NCBI GenBank assembly: GCA_031272035.1
Contig: JAISUO010000032.1
Location: 1-62,034, forward strand
Length of the DNA stretch: 62,034 nucleotides
Direction: 5' to 3'
DNA from: Synergistaceae bacterium
GTDB taxonomy: Bacteria > Synergistota > Synergistia > Synergistales > Aminobacteriaceae
Positions 25,741 through 34,316 of this stretch are shown in pieces. The position numbers and the translations under genes were made by a program. A model generated the notes under the pieces. That model searched no databases, had not been told where the DNA came from, and saw only the letters and a list, made by a program, of their open reading frames with translations. Positions within the stretch are counted from its first letter, which is position 1. Each line of letters begins with the position of its first letter.

Positions 25741-26730
25741 TCAAAAACGACAGGGTGGCCTGAAAACACCCTCTTCCGTTATTATAGCGGTTATCAGCTC
25801 CGCGGGGGTCACGTCGAAAGCCGGATTCCAGATTTTGACGGATTCGGGAATGGAACTCCCGTCGAAGAGGCGGCGCACTTCCCCGTCGGAGCGAATTTCT
25901 ATGGGAATGTGCTCTCCCGACGGCAGCGCGGGGTCCAGAGTGCTTCGAGGAGCGGCCACGTAGAAGGGAACTCCGTGATGACGGGCGGCGACGGCCAGCA
26001 TGTAGGTCCCCGTCTTGTTCGCCGTATCTCCGTTGGCCGCGATGCGATCCGCTCCCACAATAACGGCGTCGACGCTTTGGTTTTTCATCAGGGCCGCCGC
26101 CATGCCGTCGCAGATCACCGTCACGTCGAAGCCGTCCCGATCCAGCTCCCAGGCCGTCAGCCGGGAACCCTGCAAAAGCGGGCGGGTTTCGTCGGCGTAG
26201 ACTTTTATCGTCTTTCCGGCCTCCCGGGCCGAGCGCAAAATCCCCAACGCCGTCCCATGTCCCCCCGTCGCCACGGCTCCGGCGTTGCAGTGGGTCAGAA
26301 CCACCGCCTTATCCGGCAGCAGAGCCGCTCCATACGCTCCCAGCCTGCGGTTGTTCTCCAGGTCCTCGCCGTGGATCCTTCGGGCCTCCTCCAGAAGAAC
26401 CCGCTCCAGCGCGTCGTCCGGCGCGGATTCGAGACACTTCTTCATTCGGTTCAAAGCGGAGAAGAGGTTCACCGCCGTGGGGCGGGTGCGGGCAAGTCGT
26501 TCCAGAGCGAGGGAAGCGGCCTTCCGTCCGGAGCGGGCCCCCAGGAGGACCCCGTAGGCCGCGGCGATTCCGATGGCCGGAGCGCCTCTCACGGTCATAT
26601 TTTCGATGGCCTGAGCCACGTCCTCCGGCTCACGGCACACAACGCTCCTCTCGGCTCCCGGCAGAGCCCGTTGGTCCAGCAGTTCCAGCACTCCGTTTTT
26701 TTCACGCCAGCTCACGCTCTCCGGCAGCAC
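25741..26730 (-). CDS. mtnA: S-methyl-5-thioribose-1-phosphate isomerase
   Basis: The 329-residue eIF2B-related isomerase of methionine salvage turns methylthioribose-1-phosphate into methylthioribulose-1-phosphate. Seen: NMTVRGAPAIGIAAAYG, the catalytic Cys in THCNAGAVATGGHGTALG, and GADRIAANGDTANKTGTY with the catalytic Asp. None of the later salvage genes (mtnB, mtnC, mtnD) lies next to it. The same fold can isomerise ribose-1,5-bisphosphate or 5-deoxyribose-1-phosphate, but the neighbourhood supports the methylthio role. Confidence 0.9.
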   Translation of the reverse strand: MLPESVSWREKNGVLELLDQRALPGAERSVVCREPEDVAQAIENMTVRGAPAIGIAAAYGVLLGARSGRKAASLALERLARTRPTAVNLFSALNRMKKCLESAPDDALERVLLEEARRIHGEDLENNRRLGAYGAALLPDKAVVLTHCNAGAVATGGHGTALGILRSAREAGKTIKVYADETRPLLQGSRLTAWELDRDGFDVTVICDGMAAALMKNQSVDAVIVGADRIAANGDTANKTGTYMLAVAARHHGVPFYVAAPRSTLDPALPSGEHIPIEIRSDGEVRRLFDGSSIPESVKIWNPAFDVTPAELITAIITEEGVFRPPCRF

Positions 26731-26769
26731 GTTTTCGCCCCCATTGTCGATTCAGATTTATTCAGATTT

Positions 26770-27978
26770 TTAATCCAAAATTTCGTCCACCAAAGCCTTC
26801 GCCGTTCCGTCAGGAAAACGGATTTCCAGCCGGTCTCCCTCCGTCAGCTCGCGAACCGACCGAATGCGTCGCCCGTCCTTTTCGCAGATCACAAAGCCCC
26901 GGGTCAGCACCGCCAGGGGGGAAAGCGCGTCCAGCCCCGCCGCCCTCTCCGCCAGAGCCCTGCGACCTTCCGCCAGAGAAAGGGCCATGGCCGAGGCGAG
27001 AGCCTTTTCTCTCACGTCAAGAGCCGCGGCGCAGTCCTGAAAGATACGCGCTATTCGACGGGTCAGAAGGTTTTCCAGGTGCTCCAGCCGCGTTTTCTCC
27101 GCGTTTATACGCCTTTTCAGGTCCAGAGCCAGACGATCCCTCAGCCCGAGAAGTCCCGCGTCCAGCTCTCTGCCGTTGGGAAAAACCAGCTCCGCGGCGG
27201 CGGAGGGCGTGGAGGCCCTCAGATCCGCGGCCATGTCGCAGAGGGTCGTGTCCACGTCGTGCCCCACACCGCAGACCACCGGAACGGGACAGGAGCGGAC
27301 GGCCCGAACCACCCCCTCGTCGTCGAAGGGCGTCAGATCCTCCCGACTGCCCCCGCCCCGAACCAGCAGCACGCAGTCCAGCCCGGGAATACCGGCGATT
27401 CTGGAAAAGGCGCGCTGGATTTCGAAGGGCGCGTCCACGCCCTGAACCTGAGCGGGAACCACCACCAGAGCGCAGGCCGGGTAACGGCGGCCCGCCACGC
27501 GAATCACGTCCCAGGCTGCCGCTCCCGTTCCGGAGGTGATCAGAGCGACCTTCCGGGGATAGGGAGGCAGGGAACGCTTAAGGGCCGGAGAGAAAAGCCC
27601 CTCCTTCTCCAGGCGCTCCCGAAGCTCTCTGCGGGCCCGGTCGATGGCGCCGGCCCCCAGTGGAACCAGACGACGGGCATAAAGCTGATAGACACCTCTC
27701 TGAGGATAAATCCCGACGCTGCCCTCCACAAGGACGCTGTCCCCGTTTTCCGGCCATTTGGGCACGAATCCGGCGTACTGCTTAAAAATAGCACAAGCGA
27801 CCCTGCTTTCTTCACCCAGCAGGGTGAAATAACAGTGGCCGCTCGTATGTTTTTTGAACTCTGCAATTTCACCGCTGACCACAAGGGACTTCAGCGCGGC
27901 GTCTGAGGTGAAAAGTCCCTGAAGATAAGCCGTCAGCTCGTCAACGGTCAGTTGAGATCTCGGTATTCGAAGCTGCAT
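26770..27978 (-). CDS. xseA: Exodeoxyribonuclease VII large subunit
   Basis: The 402-residue protein has an N-terminal OB fold (LTVDELTAYLQGLF, VSGEIAEFKKHTSGHCYFTL) and a central nuclease domain (VALITSGTGAAAWDV, LLVRGGGSREDLTPF, VCGVGHDVDTTLCDMAADLRASTP). A long coiled coil follows. It degrades single-stranded DNA with the small subunit XseB. No xseB is seen after it, where it often lies. Its start overlaps the end of nusB by 38 bases. Confidence 0.92.
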   Translation of the reverse strand: MQLRIPRSQLTVDELTAYLQGLFTSDAALKSLVVSGEIAEFKKHTSGHCYFTLLGEESRVACAIFKQYAGFVPKWPENGDSVLVEGSVGIYPQRGVYQLYARRLVPLGAGAIDRARRELRERLEKEGLFSPALKRSLPPYPRKVALITSGTGAAAWDVIRVAGRRYPACALVVVPAQVQGVDAPFEIQRAFSRIAGIPGLDCVLLVRGGGSREDLTPFDDEGVVRAVRSCPVPVVCGVGHDVDTTLCDMAADLRASTPSAAAELVFPNGRELDAGLLGLRDRLALDLKRRINAEKTRLEHLENLLTRRIARIFQDCAAALDVREKALASAMALSLAEGRRALAERAAGLDALSPLAVLTRGFVICEKDGRRIRSVRELTEGDRLEIRFPDGTAKALVDEILD

Positions 27979-28441
27979 TTTCCACGTTTCCGTTCGTTTC
28001 CTGTCCCTCCATGAAGCGAATCACCCTCGCCAGGACGCCGTTGACAAATTTGGACGACTCATCGGTTCCAAAAAGCTGCGCCAGCTCCACCGCCTCGGAA
28101 ATGGCCACCGCCAGGGGAACCCGTTTCTTCAGGAACCCCTCGAAAACCGCCAGGCGGATCACAGCCCTGTCCACGGCCAACATACGCTCAGGACGCCATC
28201 CCAGAACGACCTGACGGATCATGTTGTCGATTTCCAGACGTCTGCCCCAGGTTCCCTCCACGAGAAAGCGCAGGTACTGACAAACCTCGGCGGACTCTTC
28301 CGGAGCGAAACCCTCTTCGGACAGAAAAACATCCTCGCATTCTTTCGGATCGCAGCCGGGGCGGGTATCCAGAGAGTATAAAAGCTGCACTGCCAGCTCT
28401 CTGGAACGGTGGCGGCTCAGCGCGACAGACGATTTCGTCAA
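27941..28441 (-). CDS. nusB: Transcription antitermination factor NusB
   Basis: The 166-residue helical RNA-binding protein works with NusE (S10) in rRNA antitermination. Seen: SRHRSRELAVQLLYSLD at the N-terminus and the C-terminal signature ISEAVELAQLFGTDESSKFVNGVLARV. A tail of about 20 residues (QETNGNVENAAS) is not conserved and overlaps xseA. The start appears to be TTG at 28441, with AAGGTAGG as ribosome site, which overlaps the stop of the gene upstream. Confidence 0.9.
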   Translation of the reverse strand: MTKSSVALSRHRSRELAVQLLYSLDTRPGCDPKECEDVFLSEEGFAPEESAEVCQYLRFLVEGTWGRRLEIDNMIRQVVLGWRPERMLAVDRAVIRLAVFEGFLKKRVPLAVAISEAVELAQLFGTDESSKFVNGVLARVIRFMEGQETNGNVENAASNTEISTDR

Positions 28442-28448
28442 AAAAGGC

Positions 28449-28928
28449 CTACCTTCGAACGAGGGGCGGGAAGAACCCCAGCCTTTTTCTTATTGCGAAC
28501 GAAATCAGCAGTCTGGAGACGAACCAGGCCGCCGTCCCCCAGAACAGAGTCCAGAAAAGCCCCTTCAGCCCCGCGACCACCGTCAGCGTCACCACAACGG
28601 CGACAAGCATCCAGAACCAGGGATTCCGGTAGAGCGAGGAGAGAAGCTCCACCCACTCGGTTTCCGGAACGCCCCTGTCCACCCAGATAACGTTGACGCG
28701 AAAACCCAGCGGCGCTACGATGGACGAAATTCTTTCCTCGATCAGGGCCCCCTTCGAAACGGAATCCTCCGAGGAAAGCACAAGCGTGACCGCCGCGCTT
28801 TCTCCCTCCGCAAGCGACAGGCTCCGGCACCTGGATTTTTCGGACAGTATGCGATCGATAAAACCGGAAAGCCCGTCACAGGAGACTCTTATGCTGCCGT
28901 GAGGAGTTCTTTTCCACAGAAAATACAT
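28449..28928 (-). CDS. AmaP-like membrane protein next to Asp23
   Basis: The 159-residue protein has a soluble N-terminal domain of about 90 residues and two adjacent hydrophobic segments (WFWMLVAVVVTLTVVAGL and LFWTLFWGTAAWFVSRLL). In Gram-positives, AmaP anchors Asp23 to the membrane, and the N-terminal part here has a similar alternating pattern. The gene lies one gene away from asp23, so the same role is proposed. Sequence similarity to AmaP is weak by eye. Confidence 0.6.
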   Translation of the reverse strand: MYFLWKRTPHGSIRVSCDGLSGFIDRILSEKSRCRSLSLAEGESAAVTLVLSSEDSVSKGALIEERISSIVAPLGFRVNVIWVDRGVPETEWVELLSSLYRNPWFWMLVAVVVTLTVVAGLKGLFWTLFWGTAAWFVSRLLISFAIRKRLGFFPPLVRR

Positions 28929-29048
28929 GATTCATCACTCCCAGGGATTATACCCCGCCCCGACCCGAGGGTTCCCGAAAACGCCCGAAACCCGCGCAAA
29001 TCCTGAGGGGGGAATTATACAGAACACGCCGCTGAACGCGAATCGATT

Positions 29049-29540
29049 TCAATTTTCCTTATCATCCTCAGGGGCGGGCGCGGGAGCGGGAGCGACAACA
29101 TCGGTCTCTGCAGCTTCTCCGTCATCGTCTTTTCCGGGGACAACCGGGGGCTCGTCCAGATAAATGCCCTGCACGTTTATATTCACCGCCGTAACGGTAT
29201 ATCCCGTATAACGCTCCAGATTGGCCTTGATCTTTTCCTGCACGTCCCAGGCCAGGTCGGGAATGCGCTGACCGTATCTGACGAGAATGTAAGCGTCCAC
29301 CGTCATGGCCGGAATTTTGCCTTCCTCCACGGTGACGCGGATCCCGTCGCCGCTCTTGCGGCCAATACCGAATTTTGAGGCAATACCCATATTGGCCGCC
29401 TGTATGTTGGGAATGCCCGCAATCGTCTTCTTCGCCAGCTCTACGATGACATCCTCGGAGATATGGATGTTCCCCTCGAACTGTCCCTTGAACTGCGCGG
29501 CATCAGCGGCCGCATTTTTACCCTCGACGTTCTGATCCAT
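29049..29540 (-). CDS. Asp23/Gls24 family envelope stress protein
   Basis: The 163-residue protein matches the Asp23 fold: IHISEDVIVELAKKTIAGIPNI, then VTVEEGKIPAMTVDAYILVRYGQRIPDLAWDVQEKIKANLERYTGYTV in pieces. A 30-residue acidic Pro/Ala tail (PAPAPAPEDDKEN) follows. Family members are abundant membrane-associated proteins tied to cell-envelope homeostasis. Neighbours are the AmaP-like gene and a zinc-ribbon gene. Confidence 0.87.
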   Translation of the reverse strand: MDQNVEGKNAAADAAQFKGQFEGNIHISEDVIVELAKKTIAGIPNIQAANMGIASKFGIGRKSGDGIRVTVEEGKIPAMTVDAYILVRYGQRIPDLAWDVQEKIKANLERYTGYTVTAVNINVQGIYLDEPPVVPGKDDDGEAAETDVVAPAPAPAPEDDKEN

Positions 29541-29638
29541 TTTTTCTCCTCCCTGGTTTCTGTCAAAACTATATATTTCCGGAAATTGCTTTCGACTTCA
29601 TCGACACCGCAGCACCGCAAAATAAAATATATAAATTA

Positions 29639-30067
29639 TTACAGCGAGCGGTTGAATTCTTCTCCGCAACTGGGACAGATCAGTTTTTCGTTCTCCTTGT
29701 CCTCTTCGTACCGATAATAAAAGGAATAGGCGCAGGCCGGGCAGGTCATGGAGATGTAGCTTTCCGTCACTTCTTCCAGCCCTTCTCCGTCCTCGTCTCC
29801 GCTTCCGTCCTCTTCCATATCTTCTTCGGAGTCCATTCCCATGGCTTCTTCCAGTTCATAAACGGCATCGTGCAGTTCATCCAGTTCGTCCACAAGACCT
29901 TCGTAGTGCTCCCTCTGCAGGTCAATCCGCTTCCCCTGCTCGGCGATTTCCACCGCGAGGGCGTCGAGAGCCTCCGCCACGGCGAAGCAGATCTTTTGCA
30001 CCTTTTCATCCCCAGGCATGGAATCAAGAAGCCCCCTGAGGTACGCTATCCTTTCCCTGGAGTTCAA
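29639..30067 (-). CDS. CD1247-like protein with acidic linker and zinc ribbon
   Basis: The 142-residue protein has an N-terminal helical domain (RIAYLRGLLDSMPG, then a coiled coil of Glu/Leu/Asp heptads to about residue 80), a very acidic linker (DSEEDMEEDGSGDEDGEG), and a C-terminal zinc ribbon with CPAC and CPSC. This is the layout of the CD1247 N-terminal-domain family. Function is unknown. It sits 15 bases after efp, so the two may be co-transcribed. Confidence 0.78.
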   Translation of the reverse strand: MNSRERIAYLRGLLDSMPGDEKVQKICFAVAEALDALAVEIAEQGKRIDLQREHYEGLVDELDELHDAVYELEEAMGMDSEEDMEEDGSGDEDGEGLEEVTESYISMTCPACAYSFYYRYEEDKENEKLICPSCGEEFNRSL

Positions 30068-30081
30068 AATGTGCTCACCTC

Positions 30082-30654
30082 CTATTTTTTTGCCCTTTCC
30101 AGATACAACCCCGAACGGGTGTCGACTACGATGACCTCACCCGGCTCCACAAAAACGGGAACCGTAACCGTTATCCCCGTTTCGAGAACGGCCGGCTTGC
30201 CGCCTCCCGACACGGTGTCGCCCTTGAAGCTGGGAGGAGTTTCCACGACTTTCAGCTCGACGCTCTTGGGAAGTTCGATCCCCATGATTTTGCCCTCGAA
30301 AAACTCGATTTTGATCTCCATATCATCCACCAGATACTTCACGGCGCTGCCCAGGGCCGCGGGAGTGATGGTGAGCTGGTCATAGGTGGCGAGGTCCATG
30401 AAGACGTAGTCGTCGCCATCCTTGTAGCTGAACTGAGCCGGCTTTTCCTCGTAGATGATGCGTTCGAACTTTTCACCCGGTTTGAAGGAATTTTCCACAG
30501 CGGACCCCGTTTCCACGTTGCGCAGTTTCGTTCGGACGACGGCCCCACCACGCCCCATTTTGTGATGATCAAATTCCTCGATTTCCCATATGGCGTCCTG
30601 CCATCTGAATTTCAATCCTACGTAGAAGTCGGTGGTGTCCACTACCTGAGCCAT
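30082..30654 (-). CDS. efp: Translation elongation factor P
   Basis: The 190-residue three-domain protein helps ribosomes through polyproline stretches. KOW-like domain 1 carries the tip loop HHKMGRGGAVVRTKL; the tip residue is Arg35, where E. coli has the modified lysine of PGKGQ. Thermus EF-P also has arginine there. Domains 2 and 3 are standard, ending PGEVIVVDTRSGLYLERAKK. It is first in a minus-strand run with the zinc-ribbon and Asp23 genes. Confidence 0.94.
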   Translation of the reverse strand: MAQVVDTTDFYVGLKFRWQDAIWEIEEFDHHKMGRGGAVVRTKLRNVETGSAVENSFKPGEKFERIIYEEKPAQFSYKDGDDYVFMDLATYDQLTITPAALGSAVKYLVDDMEIKIEFFEGKIMGIELPKSVELKVVETPPSFKGDTVSGGGKPAVLETGITVTVPVFVEPGEVIVVDTRSGLYLERAKK

Positions 30655-30777
30655 TCCGTAATTCCTCCATTTTTGCCCATAAAAAGAGCGAGAAGTCTGG
30701 CTGTATTATACCGTACTTCCCGCCCATTCATAAAAAGATGCGTAATTTATCCGACCAGGGTTACCGGATGGAGAAGG

Positions 30778-32508
30778 CTACTGGATGGAAAGGACCCTCT
30801 CCTGATCGATGGCCACGTCCGGCGTGTTCAGGATGTAAGGCACCACCACGATGGCGACCTGCGTCTTGCGGTGGGTGTTGTTGTGGACGGTGAAAATCTC
30901 GCCCAGAAGGGGAATCTGCCCCAAAATGGGAATCCGCATTTTGCTGCGGGTCTTGTTGTCGTTGAAGAGGCCGCCCACCACGAAGGGCTCTCCGTCTCGA
31001 ACCCGCACGTTGGTTTCCACGCTGCGGTTGGCGGTGATGGGCATGGTCTCGCCCAGACTTCCGCTGACCTGGTCCACGATGTCGCCGGTCTGGATGGTGA
31101 GCTTGATCGTCACGATGCCGTCGCGGCCCAGGGTGGGGGTGAGGGTCATCTGAGGACCGACCCTCTGAATGCTCCAGCTTGGGTTGCCCGCGTCGTCCCG
31201 TCCGGAAATGTAGGGATAGTCCTGAGTCAGGCTGATGTTGGCCTCCTGCCCGTCGATGACGATGACGGAGGGATTGGCCAGCGCCCGGCCCCAGCCCTTG
31301 GTCTCCACCGCCCGGAAGGCCACGTCGAACTCCCGCCAGACGCCCTGCATGGGGGTGAGAAGCCCCGTTCCGGGCTGAATGGTGGACGTGGGAGTTCCCC
31401 GCCCCAGCCGGTTGTCGTCCGCGAAGCCGCCCGTGGCCTGCCCGCCGGCGTAGTTGAACCACCAGTGATCGTATACGGCGTTCAGAGCCGACTCCACTTC
31501 AAGGGTGGCGTTGTCCGTAAATTCAAGAATGCGGGCGTGAAGCATGATCTGCTTGCCCGGATGGTCCAGTTTCTGCAGCACAAGAGCCACTTCCTCCAGC
31601 TTGGAGGGGTAGGAGGTGACGTAGAGGGTGCGCAGACGGGGATCCACCACAACCCGATCCGCCGTGACCTTCGTCAGGTTCACCACAAGGGCCGACAGAG
31701 CCGCGGGATCGGCGTAGGCCACGTGATAGGCCCGGGTCTCCTCCTTGCCCGCCACCTTCGAAAGTCCGTCGGTGGTCCCAACGATGATGGTGTCCTTGCC
31801 CGCCAGCTCGTAGGCGATGTCGTAGGTTCTCATGAGATAGCCGAAGGCCTCGCTGAGGGGGGTGTTTTTGAGGGTCATGGTCACCAGGGCGGGAGGAAGG
31901 GAGGGATCGATAATGATATTTTTCTTCAGGTGAGCGCCCAGCATCCGGAAGACGTCCTTCAGCTCCGCGTCTCTCAGGTCGAGAGTGATGGGCGTGGTGA
32001 CGGCGAAGGGTCCCGTGGGAACTCTCAGAGTCTGAGGCTGCCGGGTGGCCACGGGCTCCTCAATGAGCTTCTGCTGCTGGTCCATGGTGGTCAGACGAAG
32101 AGTGTAGGCGTCGGAGGGGGCGATGCCCCGGGTGGACTGCAGCTGAAGCGGCTTTTCCGTGCGTATGGCGACGATCACGTCGCGGCCCCTTTGCTCGGCG
32201 CTGATTCTCGTAACCATCGGCACGGGGTTGATGGTTCTGTCTCCTTCGTCCCAGCGGGCTTCTCGCAATATGACGAGGGTATCGCTGCCGCTGTTGACGA
32301 TCTCCGGCGGAGGCAGACGCTTACCCGATATATTGATCACAAGGTCGGCATCCCCGATCTGATAGAGTTGAAACGCGGACAAGGACGGCAGCCCGATCAG
32401 GTTGTCTCCATACCTTCCCTCGCCGGCCGCGTCGGCTGTGCAGGCTGCGCAAGCCACAACCAGCGTCAACAACGTCAGGAACACCTTTCTGCAGGTCGAT
32501 ATGCTCAT
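30778..32508 (-). CDS. pilQ: Type IV pilus secretin PilQ
   Basis: The 576-residue outer-membrane pore for pilus fibres has a signal peptide (MSISTCRKVFLTLLTLVVACAACTADAA), a beta-rich N-terminal domain, two secretin N domains (DVFRMLGAHLKKNIIIDPSLP region and the SKLEEVALVLQKLDHPGKQI region), and the C-terminal secretin domain with VPILGQIPLLGEIF-like IPILGQIPLLGEIF. It is last in the pilM-N-O-P-Q order. A cysteine at 20-23 may give lipidation, but the signal peptide also fits ordinary cleavage. Confidence 0.9.
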   Translation of the reverse strand: MSISTCRKVFLTLLTLVVACAACTADAAGEGRYGDNLIGLPSLSAFQLYQIGDADLVINISGKRLPPPEIVNSGSDTLVILREARWDEGDRTINPVPMVTRISAEQRGRDVIVAIRTEKPLQLQSTRGIAPSDAYTLRLTTMDQQQKLIEEPVATRQPQTLRVPTGPFAVTTPITLDLRDAELKDVFRMLGAHLKKNIIIDPSLPPALVTMTLKNTPLSEAFGYLMRTYDIAYELAGKDTIIVGTTDGLSKVAGKEETRAYHVAYADPAALSALVVNLTKVTADRVVVDPRLRTLYVTSYPSKLEEVALVLQKLDHPGKQIMLHARILEFTDNATLEVESALNAVYDHWWFNYAGGQATGGFADDNRLGRGTPTSTIQPGTGLLTPMQGVWREFDVAFRAVETKGWGRALANPSVIVIDGQEANISLTQDYPYISGRDDAGNPSWSIQRVGPQMTLTPTLGRDGIVTIKLTIQTGDIVDQVSGSLGETMPITANRSVETNVRVRDGEPFVVGGLFNDNKTRSKMRIPILGQIPLLGEIFTVHNNTHRKTQVAIVVVPYILNTPDVAIDQERVLSIQ

Positions 32509-32542
32509 TTAAATTACCCCATCTCCCGTTATCAAAATTTTG

Positions 32543-33166
32543 TCAAAAGTTGGGTCTAATATCGAAATTATGGTCAGCCCAGCGCAAAACGACCTTATCG
32601 GGTGCGATCTGCACCACGCGCCCCTTTTTCTGCATGAAAGTATCCCCCGCTCTGACCATCAGACCATTGCCGATTCCTACGATATCCATAACCGCCACGC
32701 GCTGCTTCCCCATCGTCATGATCGCCCGAACCACGATCTCCGGAGGCATTTCCACAACAACCGGAGGCGGAACGAGCGTCACTACATCAGCCACGGGCGG
32801 ACGAGGTCCCTCCGAAGGGAACATCGTCGGATCCGCGAAGGCGTAACGTCCGCCGTCCTCCATGCTGTCCACCATCGTGGCGCTGTTGGTGCGCATCTGG
32901 GAGGTGGACTGCACTTCCGCAACCATGGCGTTTAATCTTTTTTCATCCGCCTGCACCGTGTTGGCGGTGGTTTCCGGATAGTACACCTTTTCTTCGAGCA
33001 GAGTCTGAGCTTTTACGAAATTGTACCCAGCCCAGGCCGTACCTCCGATAAAAAGCAGAAAAAACAGGAGCCGAATCGTACGAACAGAGCCTCCCTCACT
33101 GCTGGATCCCGTCAGGTTTCCCCATGCTGCGCCGATTGCTTCGCCCCAACTCATCCGTTCTTCCAT
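32543..33166 (-). CDS. PilP-position inner membrane protein
   Basis: The 207-residue protein has a short cytoplasmic N-terminus, one membrane segment (IRLLFFLLFIGGTAWAGYNFV), a coiled region and a C-terminal beta domain (VVRAIMTMGKQRVAVMDIVG, then QKKGRVVQIAPDKVVLRW). That last domain looks like the PilP/GspC homology region that docks on the secretin. Position between pilO and pilQ supports the role, though the sequence is distant from proteobacterial PilP and has no lipobox. AGGAGGTGAGTCGG precedes the ATG. Confidence 0.72.
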   Translation of the reverse strand: MEERMSWGEAIGAAWGNLTGSSSEGGSVRTIRLLFFLLFIGGTAWAGYNFVKAQTLLEEKVYYPETTANTVQADEKRLNAMVAEVQSTSQMRTNSATMVDSMEDGGRYAFADPTMFPSEGPRPPVADVVTLVPPPVVVEMPPEIVVRAIMTMGKQRVAVMDIVGIGNGLMVRAGDTFMQKKGRVVQIAPDKVVLRWADHNFDIRPNF

Positions 33167-33172
33167 TCCGAC

Positions 33173-33700
33173 TCACCTCCTGCCTGGCGTCTTGGCGACG
33201 ATGGCTTCGACCAAAACATCCGCCTGTATTTCTCCCCGCGTTTCGGGTGTCTTGGATGCCGTCACCGTCAGGTTCGCCACGCGCACCGTGATGGGAAGGT
33301 TCCTCCAGTCGGACAGCACCCGCATGAACGAGTAGTAGTCCCCCTTCAGCGTCAGAGAGATGGAACTCCGGCCCTCTTTGGTCTCTCCCTGCTGACGGGT
33401 GGAGAGGATGTTGATCTCGTTCTTCTGCACGGCCTGCTGCACTTCCGCGTAAAAACCCATATCCTCCGATGCCACGTTGATCTTGTAATTTTTCAAATTG
33501 TCGAATGCTTTTGTAAACACTCTTTTTTGATCCATGAGCACCTGGGTGTCCTGCTCCAGATTGACCCTGCGCTGCTCCAGATCGTCGTACTCGGCCTGCA
33601 GAGTTTCGAGCTGTCCGTTCAGGACGTAGATCCCTCCCATCAGGCCCACACAGAACAGAAAAAAGAGAAAACCCAGTATCGTAACCTTGTTGTCGTTCAC
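33173..33700 (-). CDS. pilO: PilO-like type IV pilus assembly protein
   Basis: The 175-residue bitopic protein has an N-terminal membrane segment (VTILGFLFFLFCVGLMGGIYVL), a coiled coil (LEQRRVNLEQDTQVLMDQ) and a ferredoxin-like C-terminal domain (SISLTLKGDYYSFMRVLSDW, then VANLTVTAS). This is the PilO plan. It pairs with PilN in the inner-membrane alignment complex that links PilM to the secretin. Confidence 0.83.
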   Translation of the reverse strand: MNDNKVTILGFLFFLFCVGLMGGIYVLNGQLETLQAEYDDLEQRRVNLEQDTQVLMDQKRVFTKAFDNLKNYKINVASEDMGFYAEVQQAVQKNEINILSTRQQGETKEGRSSISLTLKGDYYSFMRVLSDWRNLPITVRVANLTVTASKTPETRGEIQADVLVEAIVAKTPGRR

Positions 33701-33713
33701 GGTTTTCCCTCCC

Positions 33714-34316
33714 CTACTTTCCCGAAGCCGCCCGAATTTGGCCCATGGAGCGCAAATCCAGATTCAGCGTAAAAGTGACCCTGCCGGTTTTTTCGTCCAG
33801 CGTGGAGTTTCCCAGAACCACCCCGGAAAACACTCCGCTCTGACTGAGCCCCGTGGTGAGCTGGACGATCTGCGCGTCTTCCACGGACGTCGCTTCCAGT
33901 ACGGCTTTACCCGGCGCGCCCGCCGCCGCGGGAGGAGACAGCCGAAGGGAGGTGGCGGCCATGCCGGAAATGGAGGCCATGCTGTTTTCCACCGCGTTCA
34001 GAACCTCCAGCGTGGGGAGGTCGTCCTGCATGATCTTCAGCGTATCCGCGAAAACCTTTTCCTCCGCCTTCAGACGGTTGATTTCCGCCTCCAGAGCCCG
34101 CTTTTTGGAGTCCATTTCCTCGACCTGGTATTGCTTTTCCTCTATGGCTCCGCCGAGGCGGATTCTTTCAAGGGTCATTTTAACCAGGTAAAAACCGCTG
34201 GATGCAAGAAAAATTAGCAACAGCAAAAACGCCAGAAGACGCATGGGATTGAAGGAGCTTTTCTTCTTCTGGCTGGCCACGAGACTCGCCGGCCTGAGAT
34301 CAAACTGTATTCTCAT
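33714..34316 (-). CDS. pilN: PilN-like type IV pilus assembly protein
   Basis: The 200-residue protein has an N-terminal cytoplasmic stretch (MRIQFDLRPASLVASQKKK, equivalent to the INLLP motif that binds PilM), one membrane segment (LLAFLLLLIFLASSGFYLV), a coiled coil and a C-terminal ferredoxin-like domain. Its ATG overlaps the stop of pilM by four bases. The INLLP-like wording is poor, which is common outside proteobacteria. Confidence 0.83.
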   Translation of the reverse strand: MRIQFDLRPASLVASQKKKSSFNPMRLLAFLLLLIFLASSGFYLVKMTLERIRLGGAIEEKQYQVEEMDSKKRALEAEINRLKAEEKVFADTLKIMQDDLPTLEVLNAVENSMASISGMAATSLRLSPPAAAGAPGKAVLEATSVEDAQIVQLTTGLSQSGVFSGVVLGNSTLDEKTGRVTFTLNLDLRSMGQIRAASGK

